A stretch of DNA of 64,000 nt from Shinisaurus crocodilurus (GCA_021292165.1 CM037879.1:119663473-119727472); one strand, 5' to 3'; positions 31,384 through 42,640 are shown, numbered from the stretch's first letter. Notes: generated from the sequence alone by a model not told the origin. Numbers and translations: made by a program.

Positions 31384-34300
31384 CTATAATTGTTCATTAT
31401 TCCAAAAATACAATATATCTTGACAGGGTAAACTCCCTTTCCCCCTTTTAAACACATATTCCAAAAATAAACCCCAAATATCCTTAAAATTATTTTTCTT
31501 TAATTGACCCCTTTTGCATTTAATATTACAAGTCAACATATCATTCAAAGCCATATCCCATACTTCCTTATACCATTCAGTAATAGTGAAAACTTGCTGG
31601 ATTTTCCATTTCCTTGCTATCATTAGTCTACCTGCCGTTAACAAATTTATGATTAATTCTTTAACATTTTGTGAACTGATCACCTTTTCCGTTATTGTTA
31701 GCAAAGCTAGTTTAGGGCATACCTCTAAATCAACTCCAACAATTTCTGATATTTCCTCAAAAATCATTTTCCAAAAATCCATTACATTTTTACAACTCCA
31801 CCACATATGAGCATATGTACCCAATTCCTGACATCCTCGCCAACACATTGGAGAACATTTATTATCTATTCTATTTAATCTCACTGGGGTCAAATACCAT
31901 CTCCAAATTAGCTTATAAAAATTCTCTTTAATTCTTATAGACATATTTTTCAATATTCGCCTATCCCAAATCTTATTCCACTCATCCTTTGATATTTCCT
32001 CTTCAAACTCTGTATCCCAAACTATTTTAAGATTTTCTGCTTGCTCTTCTGATTTCTGCAACATTTTATATAACATCTTTGTAAGACCCCCTAGCTGATG
32101 CATTTCCTTCTACAAGTTCTCTAGACATAACCACCTGCTCAAATGCAGTGAAATCCCTTTCATGCTCATGTCTCCTCTTCCATTTCTTACCCCATTGTAC
32201 TAATTGAATTAAATTTAACCAAGAAATTCTTCCTGCCCCAACCCTATCAATTATTTGCTGTCTTGTCTCCATTTTTTCCAGCCAATCCATTAAAGTTATC
32301 ACCTTTTTCTCTCTAAAAATTCGTTCTAAATGTCTAACATTCTCGGGAAAATCTTCCATAACCACCACTGGAGTAAGCGGGGATATACCTGGTAAAAATA
32401 TTTCCTTATTTCTACCCCAAATTTCTAACATATTTTTTAAAAAGGGATTTTCTAATCTTTTTGTCATAATATGTCCTTGTTTTGTAAATAAGAATTTATC
32501 CACCCTATTACCCAATTCAAATGCTTCTATTTCCCACCACATAAAATCTTTTCTAACAATAATATCCATGATATATCTAAGTTGATTAGCTATATAATAC
32601 CATTTTAAATTAGGGAGACCAAGTCCCCCTATTTTTTGAGCTTTATACCATCTATTCTTAGTAATCCTTGATTTTTTCCCCCATTACAATAGCTATTTAA
32701 CATTACTTGCCACTCTTTAATTTCTTTCTCTGATATCTTATATGGTATCATTCTAAATAAAAAATTAAACTTCGGTAAAATCTTCATTTTAATCAAAGCT
32801 ATCCTACCAAACCACAATAATCCCAATTTTTTATAATCCTCTATTTGATTTTTAACTTCATCTTTTAGTTTTTTAAAATTACATTCCCCTATTTTATCCA
32901 AATCTTTTAATATATCAATACCTAAATATTTAATTATATTTTTTATCTTTATATCCACTCCCCTTTGTTTAAATCCCCTTTCCTCCAGTTTACTATAATT
33001 AAATGTCATTATCTCCGATTTATCCCAATTAACTTTTAACCCTGTTACTTCTCTAAATTCATCTAAATGTTTCTCTATCCAATCCCAATTTTCTATAGGC
33101 CGTTCTAATGTTAACAAGATATCATCTGCAAAAAGGTTTATCTTACATTTGGTCTCTATTCCTATCCCCAATAATTTCTTCTCCTGTCTTATCGAATTCG
33201 CTAACAATTCCATAACTAACACAAATAATACTGGGGAAAGGGGACAACCCTGTCTAGTTCCCCGGCCTAGGCTAATAGTTTCTGTTATTCCATCGTTTAC
33301 AATTACCGACGTGATATTATGAGTATATAATTGGTTAGTAATACCTATAAATTTTTCTCCAAACCCCATAGTTTTTATTAACATCTTTAATGCAGGCCAT
33401 TCCACACAATCAAAGGCTTTAAAAATATCCAATGCAAGAACCCCCGCTTTCAAATTATTTTTCTTTATTAAATAAATTATATTCAGAACCCTTCTTGTTA
33501 AATCTGCCATTTGTCTTCCTTGAATAAACCCACATTGATCTATCCCTATATACTTATTTAGAAAACTATTCATTCTTCTAGCTAAAATTGCTGTCAATAG
33601 TTTAGCATCTTGATTAATTAATGATATTGGTCTATAAGAACCTGGTTCTGCTAAATCCTTCCTTGGTTTCGGGATTAAAATGGTCAAGGACTGTTTCCAT
33701 GACGGGGGGATCTCTCCCCCCTGTAAAATATCATTAAACAACCGTTTTAACTTCGGAATTAACATTTTTTTAAAGACTTTATAATATTCCGCCCCCAGAC
33801 CATCCAGTCCTGGCGTTTTCCCCTGTTTTAATTTATTTATAGCACTTTCTATTTCAATTTCTGTGAATGGTTGCTCCATTTTCTCTCTATCTTCATCCTG
33901 GATTTTTATTTTTAAATTTTTCTCGATATATCTTCTACTCTCAGCTTCCGACCATTTTCCTGCCTTATATAACTCCGTGTAATATTCATGAAAAATTTTC
34001 AATTTATCCTTTACTAGATTATATTCTTTACCCCTCTTATCTTTAATCATCCCCACTAAGCTTTTTTCTTTTTTTTTTGTGCTAATCTAGCCAACATTTT
34101 AGAGTTTTTATTACTATTCTCAAAATACTCCCTTTTTGTGTAAATCAAATTCCTTTGTACCCTGTCCAGTTCTTTATTCTCCAATTCTTTCCTTTTACCC
34201 TGTAATTCTGCAAAAATCTTTTTATCCCTCTTCTCTAAATACTTCTTTTCCAAATCCCTAATCTCCCCCTCTAGCTTTTGATAAAAAACTTCTTGTTGTT

Positions 34301-35220
34301 TCCTCAAATTTATTGCCTCTCTCAATCCTATTCCTCTCATTACACTCTTCATTGTATCCCATATTATCGCTTCAGTACATTCTTCTGTTTGATTAAATTC
34401 CCAAATTTCCCTCAATTCCTTCTCTATTTTCTCTGTTAAATGTTTATAACGAAAAATATTACAATTCAATCTCCATCTTTTCGCTTCTCTATAATCCTTA
34501 TGTATCTTCAAATCCATGTTAACCAAAGCATGATCTGTAACTTTTATCACTCCTATCTCTGTGCCCAGGACCCTTGAAAACAGTGTCCTGGACACAAAAA
34601 TAAAATCTATCCTAGAATAGTTCTTATTTGCTGATGAGTAAAATGTATATCTTTCCTCATTCCCCTTGACCCCTCTCCAAACATCTAGCAACCCTTCCTT
34701 ACTAATTAACTTATTCAAGATTCGTTAGATTATTTCTCTGATCTTCTCTCGTCGGATTGGATTTGTCTTTTCTTCTATCCAATACCATGTTAAAGTCCCC
34801 AGCCATAATAACCCTTTGATTTTGAAAATTACCCATTTCTTTAAACACATGTTGATAAAATTCTCCTTGATTTTGATTGGGAGCATAAACATTAACAATA
34901 ACATATTCTTCCCCTCCCAAGGTCCCATACATTATAATATATCTACCTGTATCATCCTTTTTCACCTTTAGAACATTAAAACCACAATTCTTTGAAATTA
35001 TAATTGCTACTCCTCGCGATTTAGATGATCCACATGCTATCTCATATATTCTAGACCACCTCAATTTCAATTCATTGACTCCTTTCCTTGCCTGGTGCGT
35101 TTCTTGCAAGAATATAATATCTGCCTTATCCTTTTTAAGAAGTGCTTCTATTCGCCTTCTCTTAGTAACTGAACCTAGCCCCTTAACATTTAAAGTTGAA
35201 ATTCTTAACTTATAATCCAT
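31384..35220 (-). pseudogene. L1 ORF2: endonuclease and reverse transcriptase, frame-broken
   Basis: ORF2p nicks target DNA and copies L1 RNA there. The first frame (35220-34711, ATG start) holds the apurinic-type endonuclease, with FLQETHQ and AGDFNMVLD. The second (34718-34056) continues with YSRIDFIFVS and then a lysine-rich linker. The third (34056-32629) has the reverse transcriptase: KQGKTPGLDGLGAEYYK, SYRPISLINQDAKLLTAILA, ALDIFKAFD, RQGCPLSPVLF and the catalytic LFADDIL. The last two frames (32569-32066 and 32103-31384) give the C-terminal domain, with a Cys-rich block CWRGCQELGTYAHMWWSC. There are four frame changes, near 34715, 34060-34080, 32672-32690 and 32087-32095. The summed length matches the usual L1 ORF2. 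Confidence 0.95.
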
Positions 35221-35484
35221 CTATTAACAACATTTTTTCTTTTTTGGTCCCCAAAGGTGAAAATAATACACAATAACATACCCCTTAACCCACCCCCACA
35301 TTCATCTAAACTATCCCCCCTGCTTAGCCAGGGCAACTTGCCCCACCCTAAACCTACCCACCTATCCCAGGGGGGGGGGAAAGGACCCATCACCAGCCCA
35401 AACAGCAGCCCCTCATTCCCTCCCGGATAACTTCTTTATAAAACATTTTCTATTTCTTTTTTCTTCTCGTGTTAAAACGACCTC

Positions 35485-36595
35485 TTATACAATTCCTCCA
35501 CTGGCTCCTTCTTCTTCCAGTTGACCCATCGATTCTGGACCCTCCGCATCATCATGAAGCCCCAACTCTCCCAGCAGGCCCATGCCTTGATCACATGATG
35601 AGATCTTGTATCTCTTACTGTTCCACACAAAAGTAAGAAAAACTGGGTAACCCCAATTGTATTGTAATCCCTTTCTGATCAAGACTGCTGTACACGGTTT
35701 AACACTTCGCCTCCACTTTATTGTTTGCTGACAAAGATCATTGTAGATTTGCAAAGTAGCCCCCTTGAAAGCTACTTGACCTTTCTTTCTAATCTCTTTC
35801 ATGAAGACATCCTTCTTGTATAAATTTGCAAATTTCAGTACAACATCTCTGGATGTCATACCACGCCTTAATGCTCCCACTCTATGCACAATCTCAATGT
35901 CCATATCATCCCAAAAAATTGTTTCTCCAGAGACAGCTTCATTCATCCATTCCAAAATACTGCCTCTTAACTTATATCCAGTCTCCCCCATATCCATGGG
36001 GAAGCCTCTGATCCGAATGTTGGAACGACGTTGCCTGTCTTGCTAATCATCTGTTAATCATCTGTATTTCCATCTCATTAAATTTCATTTCATACTTTTC
36101 AAAACTTTTTTCATCCTTCACCTGGAGTTTTTCCACCTTATCCACTCTAACTTGCAGCTCTTTAACTTGAACCCCTAAATGATCTATGGACTTTCGCATT
36201 TGCTTCATATCCTCTTGATGCAGATTTTGAAATTTCTCAATTGCTTCTATTTGTTTCTGCTGGCCTGCTTCCATAGAGCTTTGAAACTGTGATAGAATTT
36301 TCTCCCAATCTGGTGCTGCCCCTTTAAGCTTGGCTGGAGATATTGACTTTGGCTTGGCACCAGCAGGGAATTTGCCAGCTGAATCCGCCATTTTTCCGCC
36401 CTTCCCCCTCGCTGTCTCGAAACTTTCACTACCTCGTGGCTTCTTATCAGGACCCAGTTGCACAGTTTGATAAGAACATTCAATATCTTTAGTGTCAAGG
36501 ATCCTAATTAGCCTTTTCAAACTGTTATCCGAGGGATGCGCCCGATCGCGTTTCCAAAGAGGGGGTAGGGACTTTTTCACCCGTCTGGAGCTCAT
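35485..36595 (-). pseudogene. L1 ORF1, frame-broken
   Basis: ORF1p is the RNA-binding chaperone that coats L1 RNA. The probable start is the ATG at 36595 (MSSRRVKKSLPPLW); an open stretch extends a few codons further with no ATG. Residues after about 90 form a heptad-rich coiled coil (QKQIEAIEKFQNLHQEDMKQ and following), the trimerisation segment. The frame stops near 36047, and the RRM and C-terminal domain continue in another frame (35997-35485) with DIEIVHRVGALRRG, SRDVVLKFANLYKKDVFM and YNWGYPVFLTFVWN, which match L1 ORF1 C-terminal motifs. At the break, the plus strand has a direct repeat TAATCATCTGT (36043-36064) that suggests a slippage duplication. Confidence 0.92.
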
Positions 36596-36800
36596 AAACA
36601 ATCCAGAGCGAAGCACATCAAAAGAAAGCTATTCTTGTTATTTCTTTGTTAGCTCTATATCTGCATACCTTCCAGAAAGCAAACAGCAAAGGAATTTAAA
36701 CTCACGCTTTGTCTCTCCTGTGTATTTGCAGATGTTTTCAAATCATTCCGGGAGCTCGGCAGAAAAGCTACTGCTCCATAGCCAGCGCAGGCTCCTCCCC
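36596..36800 (-). promoter_or_regulatory. L1 5' UTR, probable internal promoter
   Basis: About 205 bp between the right target duplication and the ORF1 start. L1 elements carry an internal pol II promoter here by family rule. I see no motif that confirms activity. It is much shorter than the mammalian L1 5' UTR. Confidence 0.6.
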
Positions 36801-36816
36801 ATCCCAGCTTATTTCT
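36801..36816. repeat. L1 target-site duplication, right copy
   Basis: ATCCCAGCTTATTTCT, identical to 31249-31264. Confidence 0.95.
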
Positions 36817-38221
36817 AGGCTAGGATCCCATTTGAAATAAAGATGCTTGGGGAAAAAGAGTGGTGCCCTGCTCACTGGCCCCACCCCTGTGTTGCATCTT
36901 TGTTGCCTCGCCTGGCCCCTCAACAAAGAATCCTGATCATTCAGGATTCTATATTGCACCAGGAGCCTACACACAAAAAACAGGCTTCCTTCTTCAGACT
37001 TGCGCCCTCCAATGCATGGAAAAGGGTGAGGCCAGGTGACAGAGAAGCAACAGAAGGGCTGTGGCCTACAAGCATAGCTCCCCTCTCCTCCCTCAAGTGA
37101 TCGGAATCCAGTGTGGTTGAGTGCCCACATAAGGTTGTCCTACCCTTCCCCATCACCATTTCCTCAACCAAGTTACTTAAGTAGCAAACCGGCTCCATTA
37201 AAAGCTACGGAAGTGTTATCCTTGTTTTCTATTCCTTCTCTATTCTGTACACCACTTAGTGAACAGTTAATTATAAAAATCTTAAATATTAGAAGTAAAA
37301 ATATAAGTAAGGGCTCTTAGCTGGCACTGCCTCCCCTTCTCCCCCATTGCTTCTTATAAATCTTCATATCTGATTAAGCCCGCAAACCAATTGTTCTCTC
37401 AGTTTCATATTCATTCCTCGCATCCATTGACTGCTGGGTTATACAACATGTACCTGATATAATTCAGGAAGTAATTGCACAAGCTAGCTGACACATACAG
37501 GGAGCATGGCTGCATGATGCACCTCTTGAAAAGAACAGGGGCTTCATATGAAATGGCAACTGTGGGTAGGTTTAACTGTCTGATGCAGAATAAAGTTATA
37601 TCTGTACAGCAGCTTGCATATAAATCCTTGTGCAGAGTTCTGCAAGCATCTCTCTCGACTCTGCATGCAGCTCCTGGTGGCTGGTCAGTGACAAATGTCT
37701 TGGGCTCAGAAAATCAATGTGAAGATTCTGTTTTGCATAACTCTTCCTAATGAATGCTGGAACGTGAAGGGGAGTTGGAACAAGACACCAAACTAATAGT
37801 TAATTAGTACTTTCCAGGAGCAGTTCATCATTCCTTTCACAAAGCTGTTTCCAAAGATTTAGGGAGTCCTGGCAATAGATGCTTTCCATTTTCGATATGT
37901 ATGAAATGCATCTTATCTTTGATAATGTAATGGAGTGCTCAGGTAAAGCTATTTTCCCCCTCTCCTCTTTATGTGCTACAATGGGGATGCATGTTATATC
38001 TCAATGGCTCAGTCCATAAGATGGATTTGTTCTGTCCCTGGTCCAGGATGATAGGATACTTCTACACTTTTGCTATGCTCTGTTGGGTGCCATTGTGCCA
38101 AAATGGCTAGTTTCTTGGAGAGATGGCAGAAGGACCTATGGGACATGGCTACGCTCACCGTAGGAAGCAAGCTGTGTGACTTTTTCCTGGCTCTGCCTTC
38201 CATTCCCTCTAGATCCAGGGT
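36817..38221. other. No recognised feature
   Basis: About 1.4 kb of unique sequence. The open frames at 36768-37320 overlap one another on both strands and have no domain. Confidence 0.4.
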
Positions 38222-38333
38222 GAGGAACATGTGGACCTCCAGATGTTGTTGAAGTACAACTCTGATCAGCACTAGCCAGCATAGCCAATGGGGAGTGATG
38301 AGTTCCACATTTTCCCTACCTCTGCTCTAGGTT
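38222..38333. mobile_element. Foldback MITE fragment, family FB1-like
   Basis: CCTCCAGATGTTGTTGAAGT, ACAACTCTGATCAGCAC and CCAGCATAGCCAATGG match the left arm and loop of the family. The right arm is eroded to GAGTTCCACATTTTCCCTAC. Confidence 0.5.
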
Positions 38334-38404
38334 ATTTGACTGGGGAAATGAACAATAAAAGACCATATGAAGCCTACAGGCGAATGTAGGCGGCTTAGGT
38401 TGCA

Positions 38405-38490
38405 AGCTTATGCTAACTTACCAGGCAGTAAATTACATTGAACACAATGGGACTTTCTTCTGAATAAACATATATAAGATTGCACTGTTG
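38405..38490. repeat. Palindromic repeat, family FB2
   Basis: Core AAATTACATTGAACACAATG and GGGACTTTCTTCTG, ending ATATAAGATTGCACTG, as in other FB2 copies. Confidence 0.5.
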
Positions 38491-39180
38491 TAAGCCTCTT
38501 TCCCATCCTATCTGGCCCTGGCCAGAAATGAATACGCTCTTCAGCTGCATCCTCACTGGTGTGCTTCTCTTAAAATTAATTGGGTTGGATCCAGAATTTG
38601 TCTTCCATGGATGGAAGGGCTCCTTCTGTCTGCTGAAGGCTTCTGATCCACTGGAACAATTCCACTCACAGAATGGGGGAAGAGATGGTATTCTTTGATT
38701 CCCTCCCTTCAGCCCCCTATATCCCCTCCCTCCAAACAAAATGTGCTCTGGAGACTACTTCTTACTCACAGGTAAGAAGAGTTTTTGTGGGGGATAGACT
38801 TAGTATTTTTATTGTGAAATGTGAGGGAAAAGAATGACACAATGCTCAAATAGGCTGTGTATGTTAGAATATGCAAATATGCACCACACACTGATATTCT
38901 GAAACCTTGCATGCTTGCAAGATCACTATACTCATCAGATATTGGGATCATATTAACCCAAATGTAGCCACAGGTGCTTTTTTATTTGGTTAAATGAGTA
39001 GTATTTGACAATGATTCCAATCTAATGTGAAAGAATATGAAATTATTGTTTATAGCACAGGCATGTTATTTGGGATAAGTAATGATCCCCACTGTCAATT
39101 TCTACTTCCCCTACTCCCTTGCACACATTTTATTCAACCCCAAATAGGGTTATGGATTTTTTTTTTTAGATGTTGACATT
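38491..39180. other. Unassigned; possible GGTTGGATCC-family copy at 38578-38760
   Basis: See 16430 for the family suggestion. A T-run lies at 39157-39167. Confidence 0.3.
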
Positions 39181-39238
39181 GTTGTTGTTGTTGTTATATT
39201 ATTATTGTTGTTGTTGTTGTTTATTATTGTTGTTGATT

Positions 39239-39274
<36 letters not shown>

Positions 39275-39275
39275 T
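39181..39275. repeat. (GTT)n / (ATT)n / (CAT)n compound microsatellite
   Basis: GTT units alternate with ATT units and end in an 11-unit CAT run. Confidence 0.93.
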
Positions 39276-39549
39276 CCAGCTCTTACCTTAACTCCTACAT
39301 CAGCATAAACTAGCCATTGTTTTGTTAAATGAGAGCTTTCATCTTGCTGGGGTAATTTAGACCCCTTTCCCTTCCAACAATACCTTGGATGTCAAGTATT
39401 TAAATTTCTCTGTTGAAATGACCCCATAAAACCCTCACATTAAATAAAGGGGAGGGAGGCTTAAACAACACTGAATAATCAACCCTTGCATCATAGAAAA
39501 GTACATGGAATACAAAGTGGCTTAAAAGAAAAAGTTAGAAGAAAGTTAG

Positions 39550-39550
<1 letters not shown>

Positions 39551-39594
<44 letters not shown>

Positions 39595-39622
39595 ATCTCT
39601 ATCTCTATCTCTATCTCTATCT
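39551..39622. repeat. (CT)n and (CTATCT)n microsatellite
   Basis: About 18 CT units pass into five or more CTATCT hexamers. Confidence 0.95.
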
Positions 39623-39639
39623 GGGGAGATAAAGCCTGA

Positions 39640-40778
39640 CAGAACATACACTTGGTCCTCACGCACCTACATAATCCCTGCCAAGGGCAAGGGAAATCCC
39701 AGTGAATTTTGCATTTCCTCCCAAAAGGCCAGGTGAGGACCTCTGAGGCTGCAACATATTCAAATGCTGATGGTCTCCCCAAGAACCCTCAATGGTTTTC
39801 CAAGCACCCTCTATTGCCTCCCCAAGCACCCTTAATGGGCCATGGTCAAGAATGCACCTGAAGCCACTTCACCCCTCCTACCTGGCTGGACCGGTTTGTC
39901 CTGTTGGAGAAAGGAGGAGTCTGGCTATCGGGGGGGGGGCATGGAGAGGGATAAACGGGCAGCTGTGGCTACGGCTCTTTGTTGGAAGCAAGGTGCAACA
40001 AAGCATGGAGTGGGTCATCGGCTCAGGCCAGCCTGGACATCCAACCCTCAAGTGGAGCACCTGGGTACACTGATGTAAGTTCTCAATTGCCAATTTAGGC
40101 TAGTGTAGGTTCTCGGTTGTTAGCTCAGATTAGCGTAGGTTCTCAGTTGTTAGTTTGTCGTTCTGACTGTGTGTAACAAAGGTATTCCATTCTGTCAGTT
40201 TCATTCCCCCTATCTCTCTTCCCAAATTGTAATTGACTAATTCCCCAATAAACTTCCTTTCACTTTACCCTAAGTCAGTGCTTCTCAATTATTTTCTGTC
40301 ATGCCCCCCCTAGGAAGAAGAAAACATTTCGCGCCCCCTCGCAACTGTAAATAGTATCATTTGTCTATAAAATTGTTATAAGTACACCTCTGCATAACAC
40401 TGTATCCTTATTAACGTATAAGATAATAAAAAAAGAAAGAAATGTGGATCAATTTACAACAAAGAATAGCTTTATTAACTGTAGCAGAAAAGATTTAAAG
40501 GAGCACAGGATTTAAAGGAACACAATATTAAAAAAAACTTTTAACTGAGGTCAAACGAGCCCCCCTTTACGGAGCCTCGCGCCCCCCCTGGGGGCCCCGC
40601 CCCACTATTTGAGAAGCACTGCCCTAAGTGGAGTGTACCTAGTTTCTCTCTGACTCAGTGCTAAATTCCAGTGTTTATGATCCGAGCTGAGTCGGGGATT
40701 GTGTGCGGTGAGATCAAGGCTGTCAGTGAAAGCCGCGGATCTCCCGTTCTGCAGTAAAGGACCGGTGGCGGTCCTTCA
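39640..40778 (+). mobile_element. Probable solo LTR, split by a hAT element
   Basis: The segment has an LTR-like layout: a polyadenylation signal AATAAA at 40247-40252 followed by CTTCCTTTCACTTTACCC, then a GC-rich portion and a CA end near 40778 (GGCGGTCCTTCACA). Part of it, GAGTGTACCTAGTTTCTCTC, recurs at 43690-43719, showing that it is repeated. A hAT element interrupts it at 40276-40621. I found no gag or pol sequence, and the left end and target duplication are not placed, so the LTR call is an inference. Confidence 0.4.
40276..40621. mobile_element. hAT element with perfect 8-bp target duplication
   Basis: The ends are CAGTGCTTCTCAATTATTTT and, inverted, CAGTGCTTCTCAAATAGTGG. The flanks CCCTAAGT are identical (40268-40275 and 40622-40629). 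The 346-bp body has no open frame for a transposase. The subterminal regions are C-rich (GCCCCCCCTAGG and GCGCCCCCCCTGGGGG), a layout seen in other short hAT families. Confidence 0.88.
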
Positions 40779-42139
40779 CAATATCCCTTTGTGGTCAGTT
40801 AGGAAACGCAAAGCATGAAAAATTAATTTGATGAAGGGAAAAAGCAATCATCAGGATGGGAGGTATTATGAAGCATTTGACCAAATTATGATTGTTATTA
40901 GTTATGTAATAATGACATTGTGAATCCAGACAAGGTGGAAGTTCTGTTAGAGGAGAGATTATTCTGACAGTGGAGAATTTGCCTGAAAAAAATGGTGCCG
41001 ATTTAGCCTAAGATTAGCCCCAGGAGCCTGAGGATCTCCTAAATCATTGTTAGCAAACTTGCCACCACCCTTTCACTTCATCAGACACTTTCAGGTTTGC
41101 CTTGCTTTGAAAGCAAGATTGTTTTATGGCCTTTTTGTGAAATGTTCAGCTTCATGTTGTGTTTACAATGGAATCATGCCCCGTGTCACAGGCACAACAC
41201 AAATGTGTGAATATTAAAAGCACAGGTTGAATACAAAGGATGTGCCTTTGGGAGCCTACTGTTAAAGGTTCACATACAATATGACATGTTCATTTGCATT
41301 TGATCACTGGACAGCTCCCTTCCCAAAATAGTGTTTCAACAAGTTAATTGTTTTGCTCGCAGTGTGGGCTGGTAGATGACGCATCAGCCTTCCCTTCCCT
41401 GCCTGTCCCCGTCTCCATGATCATCTTATTTGCTGGCTAAGAATATAGATGCTTACAAGAGCTGTCTGAGAAGGACAAAATGGGCATTGCAAGAACTGAG
41501 AGAGTTTTAATGGTTAGAACTTCATAAAGTAACAAAAACTGTCCAGAACTGATGAAGGAAACAGAGGCAATCTGCCAACTTTCCACTCAAAGCTTCTTGT
41601 AGGTCATTTAGAACATTTTCATAGACTCTTAGATAGAGGAAGCCAATTCACAAATTAGTATTGGTATGTACCGTAAGAACAGTATATACTGTTCCTTGCT
41701 AGTGACAATGTGTGAAGAAACTAATTTTTGTGAGGAAAAAGTTTAATATGTTCAACTTTTATGTTTTGTTACAAGGACTGAAGATGAAGGTAACAGTACA
41801 AGAGGAAAAAAATGTATGTATTTTACTTCAGGCTTGAGCCAGAGGAGAGATACATTATAACATGGTGTGCTGGTGGAGTGGCAGTTATTATTGCTGCTGT
41901 TACCACTAAGAGGGCAATGTGAATCTAGGTTCTGGCATATATATGGGAAGGTTGGATTGAAACCGGTACCATCTGATTGGAAGGCTGGACATTCTAAAGA
42001 TATCTATTGGTTTTGAGTTGGAACACAGGGGGTATGATAGAACGTTGGTGATGAAAAAAACTGACTGGCTGGAAGGGTCTGGCTGAAACAAATATAAGGA
42101 ACTGTTGAGGAGCATCTGGAGGGGTTTGTCTGGGAGAGT
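40779..42139. other. Unique DNA
   Basis: No gene or recognised repeat, apart from an 18-bp perfect palindrome at 41677-41694 (GAACAGTATATACTGTTC). Confidence 0.4.
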
Positions 42140-42362
42140 TCATCTGAGAGTGTCACCAGGGAAGAGTATCAGACAGAGCTACCTCCAGCCCAGTATCAGA
42201 GGCAGTATGCCTCTGTACACCAATTGATGGGGAACATGGGCAGGAGGGTGCTGTTGCACTCATATCCTGCTTGTGGGATCCAGTGAACAGCTGGTTGGCC
42301 ACTGTGTGAACAGAAAGCTGAACTAGATGGACTCTTGGTCTGATCCATCATGGCTCTTCTTT
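42140..42362 (+). pseudogene. CR1 LINE 3' UTR, plus strand
   Basis: AGGCAGTATGCCTCTGTACA, then AGGGTGCTGTTGCACTCATA and GTTGGCCACTGTGTGAACAG lead to the end GATCCATCATGGCTCTTC. This is the same 3' end as the minus-strand copy at 18362. It is directly abutted by the minus-strand SINE-A tail. Confidence 0.7.
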
Positions 42363-42640
42363 ATTTATTTATTTATATTTATACCTCACCTTTTTTCCTT
42401 TGAGGAACCTGTGGCTTATGCTGGCTCAGCTTGTCTGAGCGTGGAAAGCTAAGCAGGGTCAAGCCTGGTTATTACTTGGATGGGGGACCCCTCCTCTAGT
42501 TTCCTGCATTGAACAGGGGGTTGGACTCGATAGCCTGGTAGGCTCCTTTCAACTCTATGATCTATGAAATCTATGAAAACCCAAGGTGGCTTACATAATC
42601 CTCCTCCTCCTCTCCATTTTATCCTCACAACAACCCTGTG
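42361..42640 (-). mobile_element. SINE-A, minus strand, split by the 5S SINE
   Basis: The left piece (42361-42410) is the tail and 3' end (TTTATACCTCACCTTTTTTC). The right piece (42585-42640) resumes with CCCAAGGTGGCTTACATAAT and CTCCATTTTATCCTCACAAC and stops at CCCTGTG. The two halves join exactly in the SINE consensus if the 174-bp insert is removed. Confidence 0.75.
42411..42584 (+). mobile_element. 5S-rRNA-derived SINE with CR1 3' tail, plus-strand copy
   Basis: Bases 42432-42489 match vertebrate 5S rRNA closely: TTGTCTGAGCGTGGAAAGCT, AAGCAGGGTCAAGCCTGG, TTATTACTTGGATGGGGGAC. The stretch covers the internal promoter boxes A, IE and C. The body then passes into TTCCTGCATTGAACAGGGGG, TTGGACTCGATAGCC and ends CTATGATCTATGAAATCTATG, the CR1 terminus. 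The copy lies inside SINE-A and is flanked by AACC on both sides, so the target duplication is at most short, as is common for CR1-type insertions. It is younger than the SINE-A copy it splits. Confidence 0.85.

Larger units (their letters stand above)
31265..36800 (-). mobile_element. Full-length L1 LINE, about 5.5 kb
   Basis: The element lies on the minus strand, 5' end at 36800 and 3' poly(A) end at 31265. It has a short 5' UTR (about 205 bp), ORF1, a 264-bp spacer, ORF2 spanning about 1,279 codons, a roughly 100-bp 3' UTR and an A-rich tail. Identical 16-bp target duplications flank it, and it is not 5'-truncated, so it arrived by target-primed reverse transcription and is relatively young. 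Both ORFs are broken by frame changes, so as written it could not move. Three of the breaks in ORF2 fall at mononucleotide runs (near 34069-34078, 32672-32682 and 32087-32091), so some may be assembly errors rather than true mutations. Confidence 0.96.

Noticed and set aside
37475..37750. Candidate small host gene (91 residues)
   Set aside because: No signal peptide, domain or splice signal. Frames of this length occur by chance throughout the window.
39181..39275. CRISPR-like or satellite array
   Set aside because: Units are 3 bp, so it is a simple trinucleotide microsatellite.
41677..41694. Glucocorticoid/androgen response element
   Set aside because: The half sites are separated by 6 bases, whereas the functional element has 3.
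42432..42489. 5S rRNA gene
   Set aside because: Only the middle of 5S is present, with substitutions, and it continues into a CR1 tail. It is a SINE head and not a 5S gene.
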